A stretch of DNA of 27,950 nt from JANLUX01 sp031363705 (GCA_031363705.1 JANLUX010000156.1:1-27950), one strand, 5' to 3'. Shown: positions 1-8,218, counted from the first letter of the stretch. A program made the numbers and translations. The notes: generated by a model not told the origin, from the sequence alone.

Positions 1-1284
1 CTCCTGAACCTGCAGCGAAGTTGAAGAATTTGCATAAGATGTATCATTCTTTTCAGAAGAAATTGCCCGCATAAACAGATTTTTAAGACTGAAAATGCCA
101 AAAGGAGTCTGCACATGCTTATTGCTTGTAATGCGCGACACAGTACTAATGTCATAACCTGTTGCATTGGCTACATCCTGCAATATCATTGGCTTGAGGT
201 CTTTGGTATCACCTGACTTAAAAAAATCGGGCTGCATCTTTACAATACAGGTGATGATGTTCATCATGGTGGTTTCCCGTTCCTTTAATGCATTTACTAA
301 AGTGTTGGCTTCATTTACCAGGTGTTGAAAATAATTGGATGCTTCTTTTAATTCCGTTTCGTTATTCGATTTCATCTGCGTAGCATTAAAATCTTCGTTC
401 ACACGCAGCTTCGTAAATTCAGATGAAGTGAGTGCGACAAAAAGCTGATCATTCTCAACGCTTACTTCAAACTCGGGTATAATCTGTTCTTTGAGCAGTT
501 CATATTTGTTTGATTCACTCACCGGCTTAGGATTCAGTTTGCTGATAAGTGCAATGCAGCTTTCAAAAGTGGGGCTGTCAATACTTAGTTCAGATTTTAT
601 TTTATTAAAATGCCTTTGCACAAAATGCTGGTAGTGATCACGCAATATTTTTATTGACAGCTGTGTAATTTCATCCTGCTGGTTTTTTTTGCGATGCAGT
701 TGAAGCAGCAAACACTCCTGCAGGTTTCGGGCTGCCACACCTGCAGGTTCACATTGCTGCAATGCTGCCAGTGCTGTTTCTATCTGCGACTCTTCAATTA
801 ATTTACCGAGCGAAAATCCGTAGTCATAAGCAGCATCAGCAATACTTATTCTTAAATATCCATCTTCTTCCAGTTCATCAGCAAGGTAACAAGCCAGTGT
901 AGTTATATCTTCAGGCAGATTCATCAGTTGAATTTGTTCCTTTAAATTTTCAGGCAATGAATAAAACTGAATTACAGGTGCTTCATAATATTCTTCCTGT
1001 TGCGTGGGCAGTTTATAATTTTTTTCAAAAAGATCATCATCATTATCCCATAAATCAGGATCGAATTCACGCTCTTCCTTGTTTGTATTTTCTTCGCGCT
1101 GTTCAGGTGCCTCTGTTTCTGATTCTGCTTCCAATGCAGGATTTTGCTCTAACTCATTGGCAATATATTCCTGCAATGCATAGCCGGACAAATGCATTAT
1201 ATGCATCAGCTTCATGTGTTGATGCGATAAATAGTATCCCTGTTTTAATTTTTGGGTTTGCTTTTGATTTTGTTGTTGCTTCAT
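1..1284 (-). CDS. rpoN: RNA polymerase sigma-54 factor, 3' end beyond window
   Basis: Reading the minus strand from the ATG at 1284 gives 428 open codons to the window edge. The protein begins MKQQQNQKQTQKLKQGYYLS and has the sigma-54 region I pattern: a Q/L-rich activator-interacting segment with LMHIMHLSGYALQEYIANEL and ENPALE at about residues 29-55, then an acidic region II (EEREFDPDLWDNDDDLFEK). Next is the core-binding domain with the family signature CEPAGVAARNLQECLLLQL (about residues 165-185), NPKPV, and the start of the DNA-binding part (DVANATGYDISTVSRITSNK, about residues 390-410). The RpoN box that reads the -24 element would lie just outside the window. Family length is about 470-500 aa, so roughly 50-70 residues are missing. 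Sigma-54 directs core RNA polymerase to -24/-12 promoters and needs an AAA+ activator; none is encoded here. The gene is divergent from the CHASE3 kinase. Confidence 0.95.
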   Translation of the reverse strand, partial: MKQQQNQKQTQKLKQGYYLSHQHMKLMHIMHLSGYALQEYIANELEQNPALEAESETEAPEQREENTNKEEREFDPDLWDNDDDLFEKNYKLPTQQEEYYEAPVIQFYSLPENLKEQIQLMNLPEDITTLACYLADELEEDGYLRISIADAAYDYGFSLGKLIEESQIETALAALQQCEPAGVAARNLQECLLLQLHRKKNQQDEITQLSIKILRDHYQHFVQRHFNKIKSELSIDSPTFESCIALISKLNPKPVSESNKYELLKEQIIPEFEVSVENDQLFVALTSSEFTKLRVNEDFNATQMKSNNETELKEASNYFQHLVNEANTLVNALKERETTMMNIITCIVKMQPDFFKSGDTKDLKPMILQDVANATGYDISTVSRITSNKHVQTPFGIFSLKNLFMRAISSEKNDTSYANSSTSLQVQE

Positions 1285-1364
1285 TTTCTAATTCTGAAAA
1301 TTAAAATAGCAAGAGCAATAACCCGCCCATTTTTATTTTAAAATATTTTGAGGAATTAATCGCC

Positions 1365-1372
1365 TATTTTTG
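1365..1372 (+). promoter_or_regulatory. Candidate Bacteroidota -7 box
   Basis: TATTTTTG matches TAnnTTTG and lies 30 bases before the ATG of the CHASE3 kinase. A TTTTG at 1346-1350 could serve as the -33 element, but the spacing (14) is shorter than usual. Confidence 0.35.
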
Positions 1373-1402
1373 GGTAGATAAATCTACACGGGAAAAAATT
1401 TT

Positions 1403-2818
1403 ATGAAGGTTAATGACGCATTCAGAATTTCCAGGATACTGTTTATAGCCACTTTAGTATTTTTACTTTTTCTCACTTATCTCTCTTACATCCGTTTGCA
1501 AACCCTCATTGAGTATGGAAACCTTGTGGATGACAGCACCAATCTTAAATTTAAACTGGAGCAATGTCTTTCTTATCTAAAAGATGCTGAAACAAGTCAG
1601 CGAGGATATTTACTAACCAGGGATTCCATTTTTCTGGAACCTATGATTGAATCACAGAAAAAAATTTACAATGCACTGGATGAATTATCCATTCTGGCAA
1701 AATCAGATCCTGAAGATTTACCCGCTATAAATGAATTTAAATATACTGCTATTGCAAGAATCAGGCACCTGAATAAAGTGGTAAGTGAAGACCGTATTGA
1801 TAAAACTTATACAGGCATTACCATGGGCAGCCTGTTGCATGGTAAAATGCTGATGGATGATACAAGACGCCTGGTTAAAAAAATTCAGGACGGCATTGAA
1901 AGAAAACTGGAGCAACGTCAACAAATAAAAAACCGTTACGAAACATTAACACCTTTTTTTATGGTGGTGCTTTCACTGGTTTTTATTGCTATAATTTATC
2001 TTGCTTACCTTATAATAGTGAGAGAATTAAAAAAGCGCACGTTAGTTCAAAATGATCTTGAATATAATATTGAAGCCCTGAAAAGATCGAACCAGGAGTT
2101 GGAGCAGTTTGCTTATGTAGCCAGCCACGACTTGCAGGAACCATTAAGAAAAATTCAAACTTTTGGAAACCGGCTATTACTCAAACATCGCGAAAATCTG
2201 AATAGTGATGGACAATTTATCATTGACCGCATGCAAAATGCAGCACAACGGATGCAGTTTTTAATCAATGATCTATTAAGCTACTCACGTATTGCTAATG
2301 CCTCACTTAAAAAATATGAATGGGTTGATCTTAACCGTTCGCTTGCAAATGTGTTGGATTTGTTAAGTATGCAGATTCAGGAAACCAAAGCCCAGGTGAG
2401 CAATGATCATTTGCCCTATATAACAGCTAACGCAATGCAGATGGAACAGTTGTTTCAAAATCTATTAACCAATGCATTTAAATTTGTGAAGAAGGGTATG
2501 AGCCCTGTTGTGATAATTAGATACGGTGTGGCAAAAGGAAAAGAAATTTCAGGTGTTAAATACCTGGATATTGAAATGCTTTTTCATAAAATAACTTTTA
2601 TTGATAACGGAATCGGATTCGAATCAGAATATGCAGAAAAGATTTTTGTGATCTTTCAGCGGCTTCAAAATAAATCAGAATATAAGGGAACAGGAATTGG
2701 TTTGGCAATGTGTAAAAAAATTGTAGCCAATCATGATGGATATATCACTGCAAAGAGCATATTAACTAAAGGTTCAGAATTTACTGTTTATTTCCCTAAG
2801 CATTTTCAGGCGACATGA
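1403..2818 (+). CDS. CHASE3-domain sensor histidine kinase
   Basis: A 471-aa membrane-bound histidine kinase. Residues 11-30 are a first membrane helix, about 31-180 a periplasmic all-helical domain with the CHASE3 pattern (DAETSQRGYLLT at about 61-72), and 183-206 a second membrane helix. A short linker leads to the HisKA dimerisation domain with phospho-acceptor His242 in ASHDLQEPLRK. The ATPase domain has the N box QNLLTNAFKF (about 352-361), G1 box DNGIGFE (401-407), the F-box region IFVIFQRLQ and G2 box GTGIGLAMCKK (429-439), so all catalytic boxes are present. It is family-typical for CHASE3 kinases of Bacteroidota, whose ligands are mostly unknown. No receiver domain is fused and no response regulator lies next to it, so it is an orphan. 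Its DHp region is nearly the same as that of the kinase at 9546. The ATG at 1403 fits, as the first membrane helix follows at once. Confidence 0.93.
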   Translation: MKVNDAFRISRILFIATLVFLLFLTYLSYIRLQTLIEYGNLVDDSTNLKFKLEQCLSYLKDAETSQRGYLLTRDSIFLEPMIESQKKIYNALDELSILAKSDPEDLPAINEFKYTAIARIRHLNKVVSEDRIDKTYTGITMGSLLHGKMLMDDTRRLVKKIQDGIERKLEQRQQIKNRYETLTPFFMVVLSLVFIAIIYLAYLIIVRELKKRTLVQNDLEYNIEALKRSNQELEQFAYVASHDLQEPLRKIQTFGNRLLLKHRENLNSDGQFIIDRMQNAAQRMQFLINDLLSYSRIANASLKKYEWVDLNRSLANVLDLLSMQIQETKAQVSNDHLPYITANAMQMEQLFQNLLTNAFKFVKKGMSPVVIIRYGVAKGKEISGVKYLDIEMLFHKITFIDNGIGFESEYAEKIFVIFQRLQNKSEYKGTGIGLAMCKKIVANHDGYITAKSILTKGSEFTVYFPKHFQAT

Positions 2819-2848
2819 GATTGCAATTAAGCAACCAACAAACTTATC

Positions 2849-3280
2849 TCACCTTTCAAAAGTAGTATCAGCGGTTGCTTTTTCATAAACATCATGTCCG
2901 TTATGATGATGTTTTTTTTCCGCCAGCTTTGTAATTAACGATCCAAACCAACCAAGAATTTTTGTTTTATTATCATGTACATAATTCTTAGTAAGATTTT
3001 TTGCAAGGAATGGAATTACTAAACGTGTTACCAAACCTGAATTGCGTAAAACCACTTTCTTCAAAATAAAATCTACGATGCCGCCAATGGAAGTATTAAC
3101 AAGACCGATCTGATCACTAACCAATGCTTTTTTCGCTCCTTTGTTTATCAAAGTCAAGGGAGAGAGGTCGTGTTTTATTTCATTGAAATCATTTTCAATT
3201 TCAACTTCAAGCAGTTCTTTTTTTGCGCGTAATCTTTTTAATTCTGCTTTTAACTGCGCCTGGTTATCAATTTTCCTCAT
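2849..3280 (-). CDS. Small helical protein, third gene of YtxH/holin operon
   Basis: A 143-aa protein of no named family that I recognise. It opens with a charged coiled-coil-like stretch (about residues 8-40, rich in K/E/L), has a moderately hydrophobic middle (about 63-95, with IGGIVDFILKKVV and TRLVIPFLAKNL), and a histidine cluster HHHNGH near residue 125. No signal peptide is evident. Its start overlaps the stop of the holin-like gene by 14 bases, which implies translational coupling and one operon. By position and character (charged helix plus small membrane-associating segment) it resembles the third member of gammaproteobacterial yqjDEK-type clusters, but this is an analogy of layout, not demonstrated homology. 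It is convergent with the CHASE3 kinase (30-base gap). Confidence 0.85.
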   Translation of the reverse strand: MRKIDNQAQLKAELKRLRAKKELLEVEIENDFNEIKHDLSPLTLINKGAKKALVSDQIGLVNTSIGGIVDFILKKVVLRNSGLVTRLVIPFLAKNLTKNYVHDNKTKILGWFGSLITKLAEKKHHHNGHDVYEKATADTTFER

Positions 3281-3617
3281 TGATATTTATTTTTTTAAGT
3301 AGTGAGTTTATTATAGGTAAGCCAATCCATTTGTCTTTATTCAAAAGAATAATTGCTGTTACCAGCAAATAAAAACCGGCAACAATAAAAAAACCTATGG
3401 AAGGGTTCTGAAGGCTTTGACCAATCATCCATGCAACACCCACGCTTGCAAAAAAGATAAAGAACACACTTAAAATTCCAACGACAAATACTGATGCAAC
3501 AGAAGAAATAACTCCGGTTGCTTTATCCTGAAATGTCAGTAGTCCGAGATCAATCCTGGTCTCAGCGTACTCTTTGATGTTATGCATCATATTTTCAATT
3601 CTGCCTTTCTCTTCCAT
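3267..3617 (-). CDS. Phage holin family / YqjE-like membrane protein
   Basis: A 116-aa inner-membrane protein with an amphipathic N-terminus (residues 1-35, IKEYAETRIDLGLLTFQDKA) and two membrane helices at about 38-65 and 73-93, ending in a short basic tail with INSLLKK. This is the pattern of the putative Actinobacteriophage holin superfamily III / YqjE (DUF1469) proteins. They are chromosomal despite the name and are not evidence of a prophage. The role is unknown; relatives in enterobacteria sit in a stress-induced, stationary-phase envelope operon. Here it is the middle gene between a YtxH protein (20-base gap upstream) and a small helical protein (14-base overlap downstream). Confidence 0.85.
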   Translation of the reverse strand: MEEKGRIENMMHNIKEYAETRIDLGLLTFQDKATGVISSVASVFVVGILSVFFIFFASVGVAWMIGQSLQNPSIGFFIVAGFYLLVTAIILLNKDKWIGLPIINSLLKKININEEN

Positions 3618-3637
3618 AAGTTTTAAGTTGTTTAATT

Positions 3638-3964
3638 TTAGTGAGCCTGATTTGAAGCCATGGAACGCGCTTTTGATTTTGCATTTCCATATTCGTTTTC
3701 TGCAGCATCTGCTATATCACCGGCAGCTGATGTAGCCTTGTTTTTCCATTCTTCTGCTTTGTTCATTGCTTTTTCCTTCAAGCCGGATAATGCTTCTTTG
3801 CCTTCATCAATTTTGCTTGAAAGCTGATCAATAAGTTCTTCAGCACTTCCTGCAATTTTTTTGCGTGTTTCACTTCCTTTATCAGGAGCAAACAATAAAC
3901 CTAATACTGCACCTGCTGCTGCACCGAGCACCAAGGCACCTAATACTTTTCCGTAGTCTGACAT
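3638..3964 (-). CDS. YtxH domain-containing protein
   Basis: A 108-aa protein with one glycine/alanine-rich membrane helix at residues 6-25 (LGALVLGAAAGAVLGLLFAP), the hallmark of YtxH (general stress protein) domains, followed by DKGSETRKKI and a long charged amphipathic helix region (about 30-100) rich in A, K and E with LEA-like heptads. Homologues occur in nearly every Bacteroidota genome next to holin/YqjE-like genes and are usually linked to general stress. It is the first gene of the minus-strand trio. The ATG at 3964 is well supported because the membrane helix follows at once. Confidence 0.9.
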   Translation of the reverse strand: MSDYGKVLGALVLGAAAGAVLGLLFAPDKGSETRKKIAGSAEELIDQLSSKIDEGKEALSGLKEKAMNKAEEWKNKATSAAGDIADAAENEYGNAKSKARSMASNQAH

Positions 3965-4186
3965 GTGATTTTGTTTTTTTTGATTGTTTAAATTGAGATT
4001 AATTAATATGCAAGATATGAATAATCATGCCTGAAAATTCTTTTAAGCATACTTTAATTTATTGTACAAATTTTGAGGAAGCCACTCAACAGTATGTAGA
4101 ATATATTGCCTTTTAGCTTAATGTTAATTTTATTACTTACCATAACAATTTAAGGCATTGCTTTTGGAAGGTTGCAGTGAACCCTT

Positions 4187-5026
4187 ATGAAAAAAATTCC
4201 TGTTACTAAAGTAAAAGAATTTGCAACCGGCCGTTCAATCCGCCTGAGTGAGAATACTATTAAGAGAACGCAGAAAGCAAATTCTTTTTTAACAGGAGTT
4301 GGTGACATGACCTTGTTTTTTTCTTCTCTTGTCAAACAAACGTTTTCTTATCCTTTTGAATTTAAAGAATTCTTAAGGCAATGTTATGAGATTGGAAATA
4401 AATCTTTAGGACTCGTAAGTATTACCGGTGCCATAATGGGATTGGTTTTAACTATTCAGTCACGTCCGGTGCTTGCTGATTTTGGTGCTGAAGGAATGTT
4501 GCCCGGAATGGTTGCAGTATCACTCATTCGCGAAATAGGTCCTGTAATCACAGCTCTAATCTGTGCAGGTAAAGTTGGTTCAGGAATAGGAGCGGAGCTG
4601 GGCTCAATGAAGGTAACGGAACAAATTGATGCGTTAGAAGTTTCTGCGGCAAACCCTATGAAGTACCTGATAGTAACACGTGTGCTTGCTGCCACGTTTA
4701 TGATTCCAATTCTTGTTTTGTTTGCTGATGCATGGGGCTTTCTGGGTGGCTGGATCGGAGTAAATATTAAAGGATCCGTTAACTTTGTATTATATGTGTC
4801 GCGTGCATTTGCTTCTGTTGCATTTTCTGATTTTATGCCGGCATTTATTAAAACTTTCTTTTTTGGTTTTGTAATTGGTCTTGTGGGTTGTTATAAGGGA
4901 TTCACTGCAGGGCGAGGTACTGAAAGTGTTGGCTTAGCTGCTAATTCAGCTGTTGTTTTATCATCGCTTCTTGTAATTATTGTAGATCTAATTGCAGTTC
5001 AAATTACTGACATGTTTGTAAAATGA
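4187..5026 (+). CDS. mlaE: MlaE-family ABC transporter permease
   Basis: A 279-aa permease of the MlaE (formerly DUF140/TTG2B) family. It forms the inner-membrane part of the ABC complex that moves phospholipids between the inner and outer membrane. The conserved core is plain: an amphipathic N-terminal helix, then GAIMGLVLTIQSRP (about 81-94), the family signature LIREIGPVITALICAGKVGSGIGAEL (about 113-138), MKVTEQIDALEVSAANPMKYL (about 141-161), then hydrophobic segments and FFFGFVIGLVGCYKGFTAGRGTESVG near the C-terminus. Length is slightly above the usual 250-260 because of a charged N-terminal extension. The stop overlaps the start of mlaF by four bases (ATGA). The start at 4187 gives a lysine-rich N-terminus; GTG at 4178 or later starts cannot be excluded. 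Confidence 0.95.
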   Translation: MKKIPVTKVKEFATGRSIRLSENTIKRTQKANSFLTGVGDMTLFFSSLVKQTFSYPFEFKEFLRQCYEIGNKSLGLVSITGAIMGLVLTIQSRPVLADFGAEGMLPGMVAVSLIREIGPVITALICAGKVGSGIGAELGSMKVTEQIDALEVSAANPMKYLIVTRVLAATFMIPILVLFADAWGFLGGWIGVNIKGSVNFVLYVSRAFASVAFSDFMPAFIKTFFFGFVIGLVGCYKGFTAGRGTESVGLAANSAVVLSSLLVIIVDLIAVQITDMFVK

Positions 5027-5808
5027 GAACAGAAGCAATGGAAGCAGCTCCTAAGAAAGCTGATGATTTTTCGGATAACGAAAAGGTAATTGAAATTACT
5101 AATCTGCAAAAGTCGTTTGGCAACCAGGTTGTTTTAAAAGATATATCACTTGATTTATATAAGCGTGAAAACCTGGTGGTGTTGGGCAAATCAGGCAGTG
5201 GTAAATCAGTGCTGATTAAATGTATTGTGCGTTTATTGTTTCCTGATAAAGGTAAAATTAATGTATTGGGTAAAGATGTGTTGTCATTAGATGATAAGGA
5301 GTTAACTGACTTGCGTAAAAAAATCGGATTTCTTTTTCAGAGTGCAGCATTGTATGATTCGATGACGGTGAAACAGAATCTTGAATTTCCATTGAGGAGG
5401 ATTAAAAAAAATATCACTGAAAAGGAATTAAACCAAAAGATTGAAGAAGCATTGGAGAATGTCGGGTTGATTGATGCTTTACACAAGATGCCTTCGCAAC
5501 TTTCAGGCGGAATGCGTAAACGGATAGGGCTTGCACGAACAATTATCATTGATCCGGCAATTATGTTATATGATGAACCTACCACAGGTCTGGATCCTAT
5601 AACATCAGCAGAAATCAGTTCATTGATTTTAGAAGTTAAATCAAAATATCATACATCTTCCATTATCATCACACATGACATTGCTTGTGCACGCACAATA
5701 GCCGATAGAATTATCATGCTTAAAGATGGAGAGGTGTTTGCAGAAGGACAATATAAAGAATTGGAAAATTCAAAAGATGAGTTTGTGAATAGTTTTTTTA
5801 AAGGATAA
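5023..5808 (+). CDS. mlaF: MlaF-family ABC transporter ATPase
   Basis: A 261-aa ATPase that powers the MlaE permease. Walker A GKSGSGKS is at residues 55-62, the Q-loop Gln at about 106 (FLFQSAALYDSMTV, where the SAALYDSMTV sequence is typical of MlaF), the ABC signature LSGGM at 160-164, Walker B IMLYDEPTTGLDP at about 180-192 and the switch His at about 218 (ITHD). The reading frame starts inside the last codons of mlaE (ATGA overlap). An in-frame ATG at 5038 is an alternative start that would drop five residues; the first 22 residues lie outside the ABC fold, so the choice does not affect function. Together with mlaE and mlaD it makes the minimal lipid transporter found in Bacteroidota. 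Confidence 0.95.
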   Translation: MRTEAMEAAPKKADDFSDNEKVIEITNLQKSFGNQVVLKDISLDLYKRENLVVLGKSGSGKSVLIKCIVRLLFPDKGKINVLGKDVLSLDDKELTDLRKKIGFLFQSAALYDSMTVKQNLEFPLRRIKKNITEKELNQKIEEALENVGLIDALHKMPSQLSGGMRKRIGLARTIIIDPAIMLYDEPTTGLDPITSAEISSLILEVKSKYHTSSIIITHDIACARTIADRIIMLKDGEVFAEGQYKELENSKDEFVNSFFKG

Positions 5809-5816
5809 GAATTAAT

Positions 5817-6545
5817 ATGGACACACAGTCACCGCAGTTTAAAGCACGATTAGGATTTTTTGTAGCCACAGGAATAGTACTCTTTGTGATCGCTATATTT
5901 TACATTGGCAGACAAAAACATTTATTTAATCCTGTTTTTAAAGTTAACAGTAAATTTAGCAGCGTAAGCGGATTGCAGGTGGGTAATAATGTCCGCTTCT
6001 CAGGGATAAATGTGGGAACAGTGGATAATATTTTCATCATAAATGACTCAACGGTTAAAGTGGAAATGCTGATTGATCAGGATGTGCAAAAATTTATCAA
6101 AACTGATTGCCAGATTACCATTGGTTCTGAAGGTATCATTGGCGACCGTGTAATTAATATTACACAGGGTAATGGTGATTCACCTGTTGCAAAAGAAGGA
6201 CAGTTTCTGCAATCAATCGAACCCATCGAAACTGACCAGATAGTAGCGAATTTAAAGGTGACCGTGGAGAACGCAGAAGTGGTATCAGGAGAGTTGGCAG
6301 AGATTATGTATAACATAAACCGGGGTCACGGAACATTGGGTAGATTGATACACGATACATCCATTGCCCAGAATATTGATCAGACAATTGAAAACCTGAA
6401 AAAAGGAACTAAAGGTCTGGATGAGAATATGGAAGCAGCAAAGAGTAACTTTTTATTAAAAGGTTATTTCAAGAAAAAGGAAAAAGCACGTAAAGAAGCG
6501 GAGGAAAAAAAAGCGGAAGAACAGGAAAACAATGTAAAAAAATAA
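5817..6545 (+). CDS. mlaD: MlaD-like MCE-domain lipid-binding protein
   Basis: A 242-aa membrane-anchored MCE protein, the periplasmic lipid-binding ring of the Mla transporter. An N-terminal membrane helix at about residues 11-30 (ARLGFFVATGIVLFVIAIFYIG) is followed by the MCE domain (about 38-120), with F.SVSGLQVGNNVRFSGINVG at about 47-66 and GSEGIIGDRVINIT at about 103-116. After that is a helical region, and the C-terminus ends in a strongly charged K/E tail (about 214-242). It starts eight bases after mlaF. No mlaC (periplasmic shuttle) or mlaB (STAS) gene follows, as is common outside Proteobacteria; the carrier to the outer membrane is therefore unknown from this window. Confidence 0.93.
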   Translation: MDTQSPQFKARLGFFVATGIVLFVIAIFYIGRQKHLFNPVFKVNSKFSSVSGLQVGNNVRFSGINVGTVDNIFIINDSTVKVEMLIDQDVQKFIKTDCQITIGSEGIIGDRVINITQGNGDSPVAKEGQFLQSIEPIETDQIVANLKVTVENAEVVSGELAEIMYNINRGHGTLGRLIHDTSIAQNIDQTIENLKKGTKGLDENMEAAKSNFLLKGYFKKKEKARKEAEEKKAEEQENNVKK

Positions 6546-6549
6546 TTAT

Positions 6550-6726
6550 ATGAACAAGATGACTTACATTAATGAGCGAATTGCGTTTGATAAACGTGAT
6601 GATTCAAACAAGATTAAATCTCCTGATCGTTCTGATAATGAACAGCGAAAGTTTGTTGTCAGAGTAAATAATAATGATACAGCAAAACTGTATGTTAAAA
6701 ATTCTCAGGTTAAACCATTGAATTAA
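6550..6726 (+). CDS. Hypothetical 58-aa protein
   Basis: An ORF of 58 codons from ATG 6550 to TAA 6724-6726, beginning MNKMTYINERIAFDK and ending KNSQVKPLN. It starts four bases after the mlaD stop and ends eleven bases before the receiver-domain gene, filling the gap between two clear genes on the same strand. The protein is hydrophilic, rich in N, D and K, with no signal peptide or membrane helix. I recognise no family. The tight fit in an operon and gene-like spacing argue that it is real; the small size and AT-rich context leave room for chance. Confidence 0.5.
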   Translation: MNKMTYINERIAFDKRDDSNKIKSPDRSDNEQRKFVVRVNNNDTAKLYVKNSQVKPLN

Positions 6727-6737
6727 AAAAATAACTA

Positions 6738-7100
6738 ATGATTGTCAATAATGCTTTGATAATTGAGGATGAAGTGGATATTTGTCTTCTTCTTGCAAAC
6801 TTTTTAAAAAAGAAAAGTAAGAATGTGAGCATTTCCAATTCATTGACAAACGGACTTAATAAATGTAAGGAGATGGAGCCTAATCTGCTAATTCTTGATC
6901 ATAATCTGCCTGATGGTTATGGTATTGAAAAGATTTCGGAATTCAGAAAAGTAAATAAATCTATTTGCATAATTATCATCAGCGCCATGTCTCATTTGAA
7001 AAACAAAGCTTTGGAAAATGGTGCTGATTATTTTATGGAAAAGCCCATCAGCTTTAAAAGATTAAGTGATATCATAGAAAATAAAACATATCAGGTATGA
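6738..7100 (+). CDS. Stand-alone response regulator receiver domain
   Basis: A 120-aa CheY-like receiver with no output domain. The acidic pair E10/D11, phospho-acceptor D54 (LLILDHNLPDG), S82 in the position of the conserved Thr/Ser (IIISAM) and K102 in MEKPISF are all present, so it should be phosphorylated. Such single domains work as phosphotransfer intermediates or through protein contacts. Two orphan histidine kinases lie in this window (1403 and 9546) and are possible partners, but nothing in the sequence proves it. Its last codons overlap the next gene by four bases (ATGA), so it is co-translated with the small exported protein. Confidence 0.92.
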   Translation: MIVNNALIIEDEVDICLLLANFLKKKSKNVSISNSLTNGLNKCKEMEPNLLILDHNLPDGYGIEKISEFRKVNKSICIIIISAMSHLKNKALENGADYFMEKPISFKRLSDIIENKTYQV

Positions 7101-7408
7101 ATACTATAAAACGAATATTGCTTGCTGCATCCATTCTTCTTGCTATATCAATTTCCGCATTTGCCCAGAGTGATGCAGATCTATATCAGAAAATTGATAA
7201 CCTGGAAGCAAAAATTTCACAGGTAAAGAGTTCAATTGCTGAAGCTGACAAGAAAAAATATTTTGCCGCTTTGTCCGATGTAGAAAACCGGAAGAATAAT
7301 CTTAAATCAATGATGAAAACCCCTGCAGATAAAAGAGATAAAAAATGGCAGCAGGAATGGGATCAGAATTATGCTAAAGCCACTGACAAACTTGATAAGA
7401 TCAGGTAA
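7097..7408 (+). CDS. Small exported helical protein
   Basis: A 103-aa protein with a clear Sec signal peptide (residues 1-23, with cleavage expected after AFA before QSDADLYQ). The mature 80 residues are charged and probably all helical (KIDNLEAKISQVKSSIAEADKKKY), with W at about 84 and 88. I recognise no named family. Its start overlaps the stop of the receiver gene (ATGA), and a strong terminator follows 38 bases after the stop, so it is the last gene of the mlaE-to-here unit. A periplasmic role is inferred only from the signal peptide. Confidence 0.8.
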   Translation: MNTIKRILLAASILLAISISAFAQSDADLYQKIDNLEAKISQVKSSIAEADKKKYFAALSDVENRKNNLKSMMKTPADKRDKKWQQEWDQNYAKATDKLDKIR

Positions 7409-7446
7409 CAATACTTGTTAATTTAATTTTAATTGGTGAATGATAG

Positions 7447-7479
7447 TCCCGTGAATTTATCCACGGGATTTTTATTTTT
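7447..7479 (+). terminator. Rho-independent terminator
   Basis: A perfect 7-bp stem, TCCCGTG (7447-7453) with CACGGGA (7462-7468), an 8-base loop, then a T-rich run TTTTTATTTTT. It closes the transcription unit ending at 7408. Confidence 0.88.
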
Positions 7480-7639
7480 GGTATTAATGATCGCAATATC
7501 TCAACTAAACAATTTCAACAAGCAGTTTCTTCACAATCGGTTAATAATTTCTACAAAACTGTACTATTCTTCCACTTAATTCCACCGTTTCAGGGAATGG
7601 TATGATTTTGTGATTATAGAAAATTATAATCATAATATC

Positions 7640-8218
7640 ATGAAATTAATTCAACGTCATGTACAGATTAAAGAGGTTACACACCTTGAAGCCGGTAATA
7701 TCATCATATCAAAAGGATTCTGGAATAATGAAATAATGCAGCGCTCAGTCATTTTAATTATTGAACACAGCGATCAGAGCAGCATGGGTTTAATTCTTAA
7801 TAAAGAGAGTAATTTACAGGTGAATGAAGCATTGCCGGATTTAGATGTAAACCGCAGGTTGCAGTATGGAGGTCCTGTAAATACCAAAATGATATCTTTT
7901 GTTCATCAGCAAAAATATCTTTCAAATGCTGTAAACATTGTAAATGATATTTACTGGGGAGGAAATATTTACCAATTGCAAAGCCTTATAAAGAAAAATG
8001 AAATTGTGGAGAATGAAATAAAGTTTTATGCAGGATATGTGCAATGGGAGCCTGGCAAGCTTGAAAAGGAAATAAGCGAAAACCAGTGGTGGGTTGAGGA
8101 AATTACAATTAACGAAATACTTGAAACGCATAATTATGATATGTGGGCATCTAAATTGATGCAGCGCGATAATATATATGGGGCATTATATGCAGTCCCG
8201 GATCCTTGTTTAAATTAA
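7640..8218 (+). CDS. YqgE/AlgH family protein
   Basis: A 192-aa member of the UPF0301/YqgE/AlgH family (DUF179). Visible family features are the N-terminal GNIIISKGFWNNEIMQRSVILIIEH (opening strand and the conserved F...F/RSV pattern), GLILNKES (about 50), YGGPVN (about 77-82), the W/GG segment IYWGGN, and the C-terminal GYVQWEPGKLEKEI..NQWWV block. The biochemical function of the family is unknown; AlgH was named for a regulatory effect on alginate in Pseudomonas. A longer frame from GTG 7610 would add ten residues (IIENYNHNI), but ATG at 7640 puts the start where homologues usually begin, so I prefer it. It stands alone, downstream of a terminator. Confidence 0.92.
   Translation: MKLIQRHVQIKEVTHLEAGNIIISKGFWNNEIMQRSVILIIEHSDQSSMGLILNKESNLQVNEALPDLDVNRRLQYGGPVNTKMISFVHQQKYLSNAVNIVNDIYWGGNIYQLQSLIKKNEIVENEIKFYAGYVQWEPGKLEKEISENQWWVEEITINEILETHNYDMWASKLMQRDNIYGALYAVPDPCLN

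Noticed and set aside
957..1304. Plus-strand ORF of 115 codons
   Set aside because: It lies antisense within the clear rpoN frame and its translation shows no domain.
2813..2855. Bidirectional terminator between the CHASE3 kinase and the 143-aa gene
   Set aside because: Only a weak TGAGAT/ATCTCA pairing without a proper T run was found.
3267..3617. Prophage lysis gene (holin name)
   Set aside because: No other phage gene is nearby; this family is chromosomal and sits in a YtxH stress-type operon.
7610..7639. GTG start for the YqgE/AlgH gene
   Set aside because: The ten extra residues are not family-like; ATG 7640 gives the usual N-terminus.
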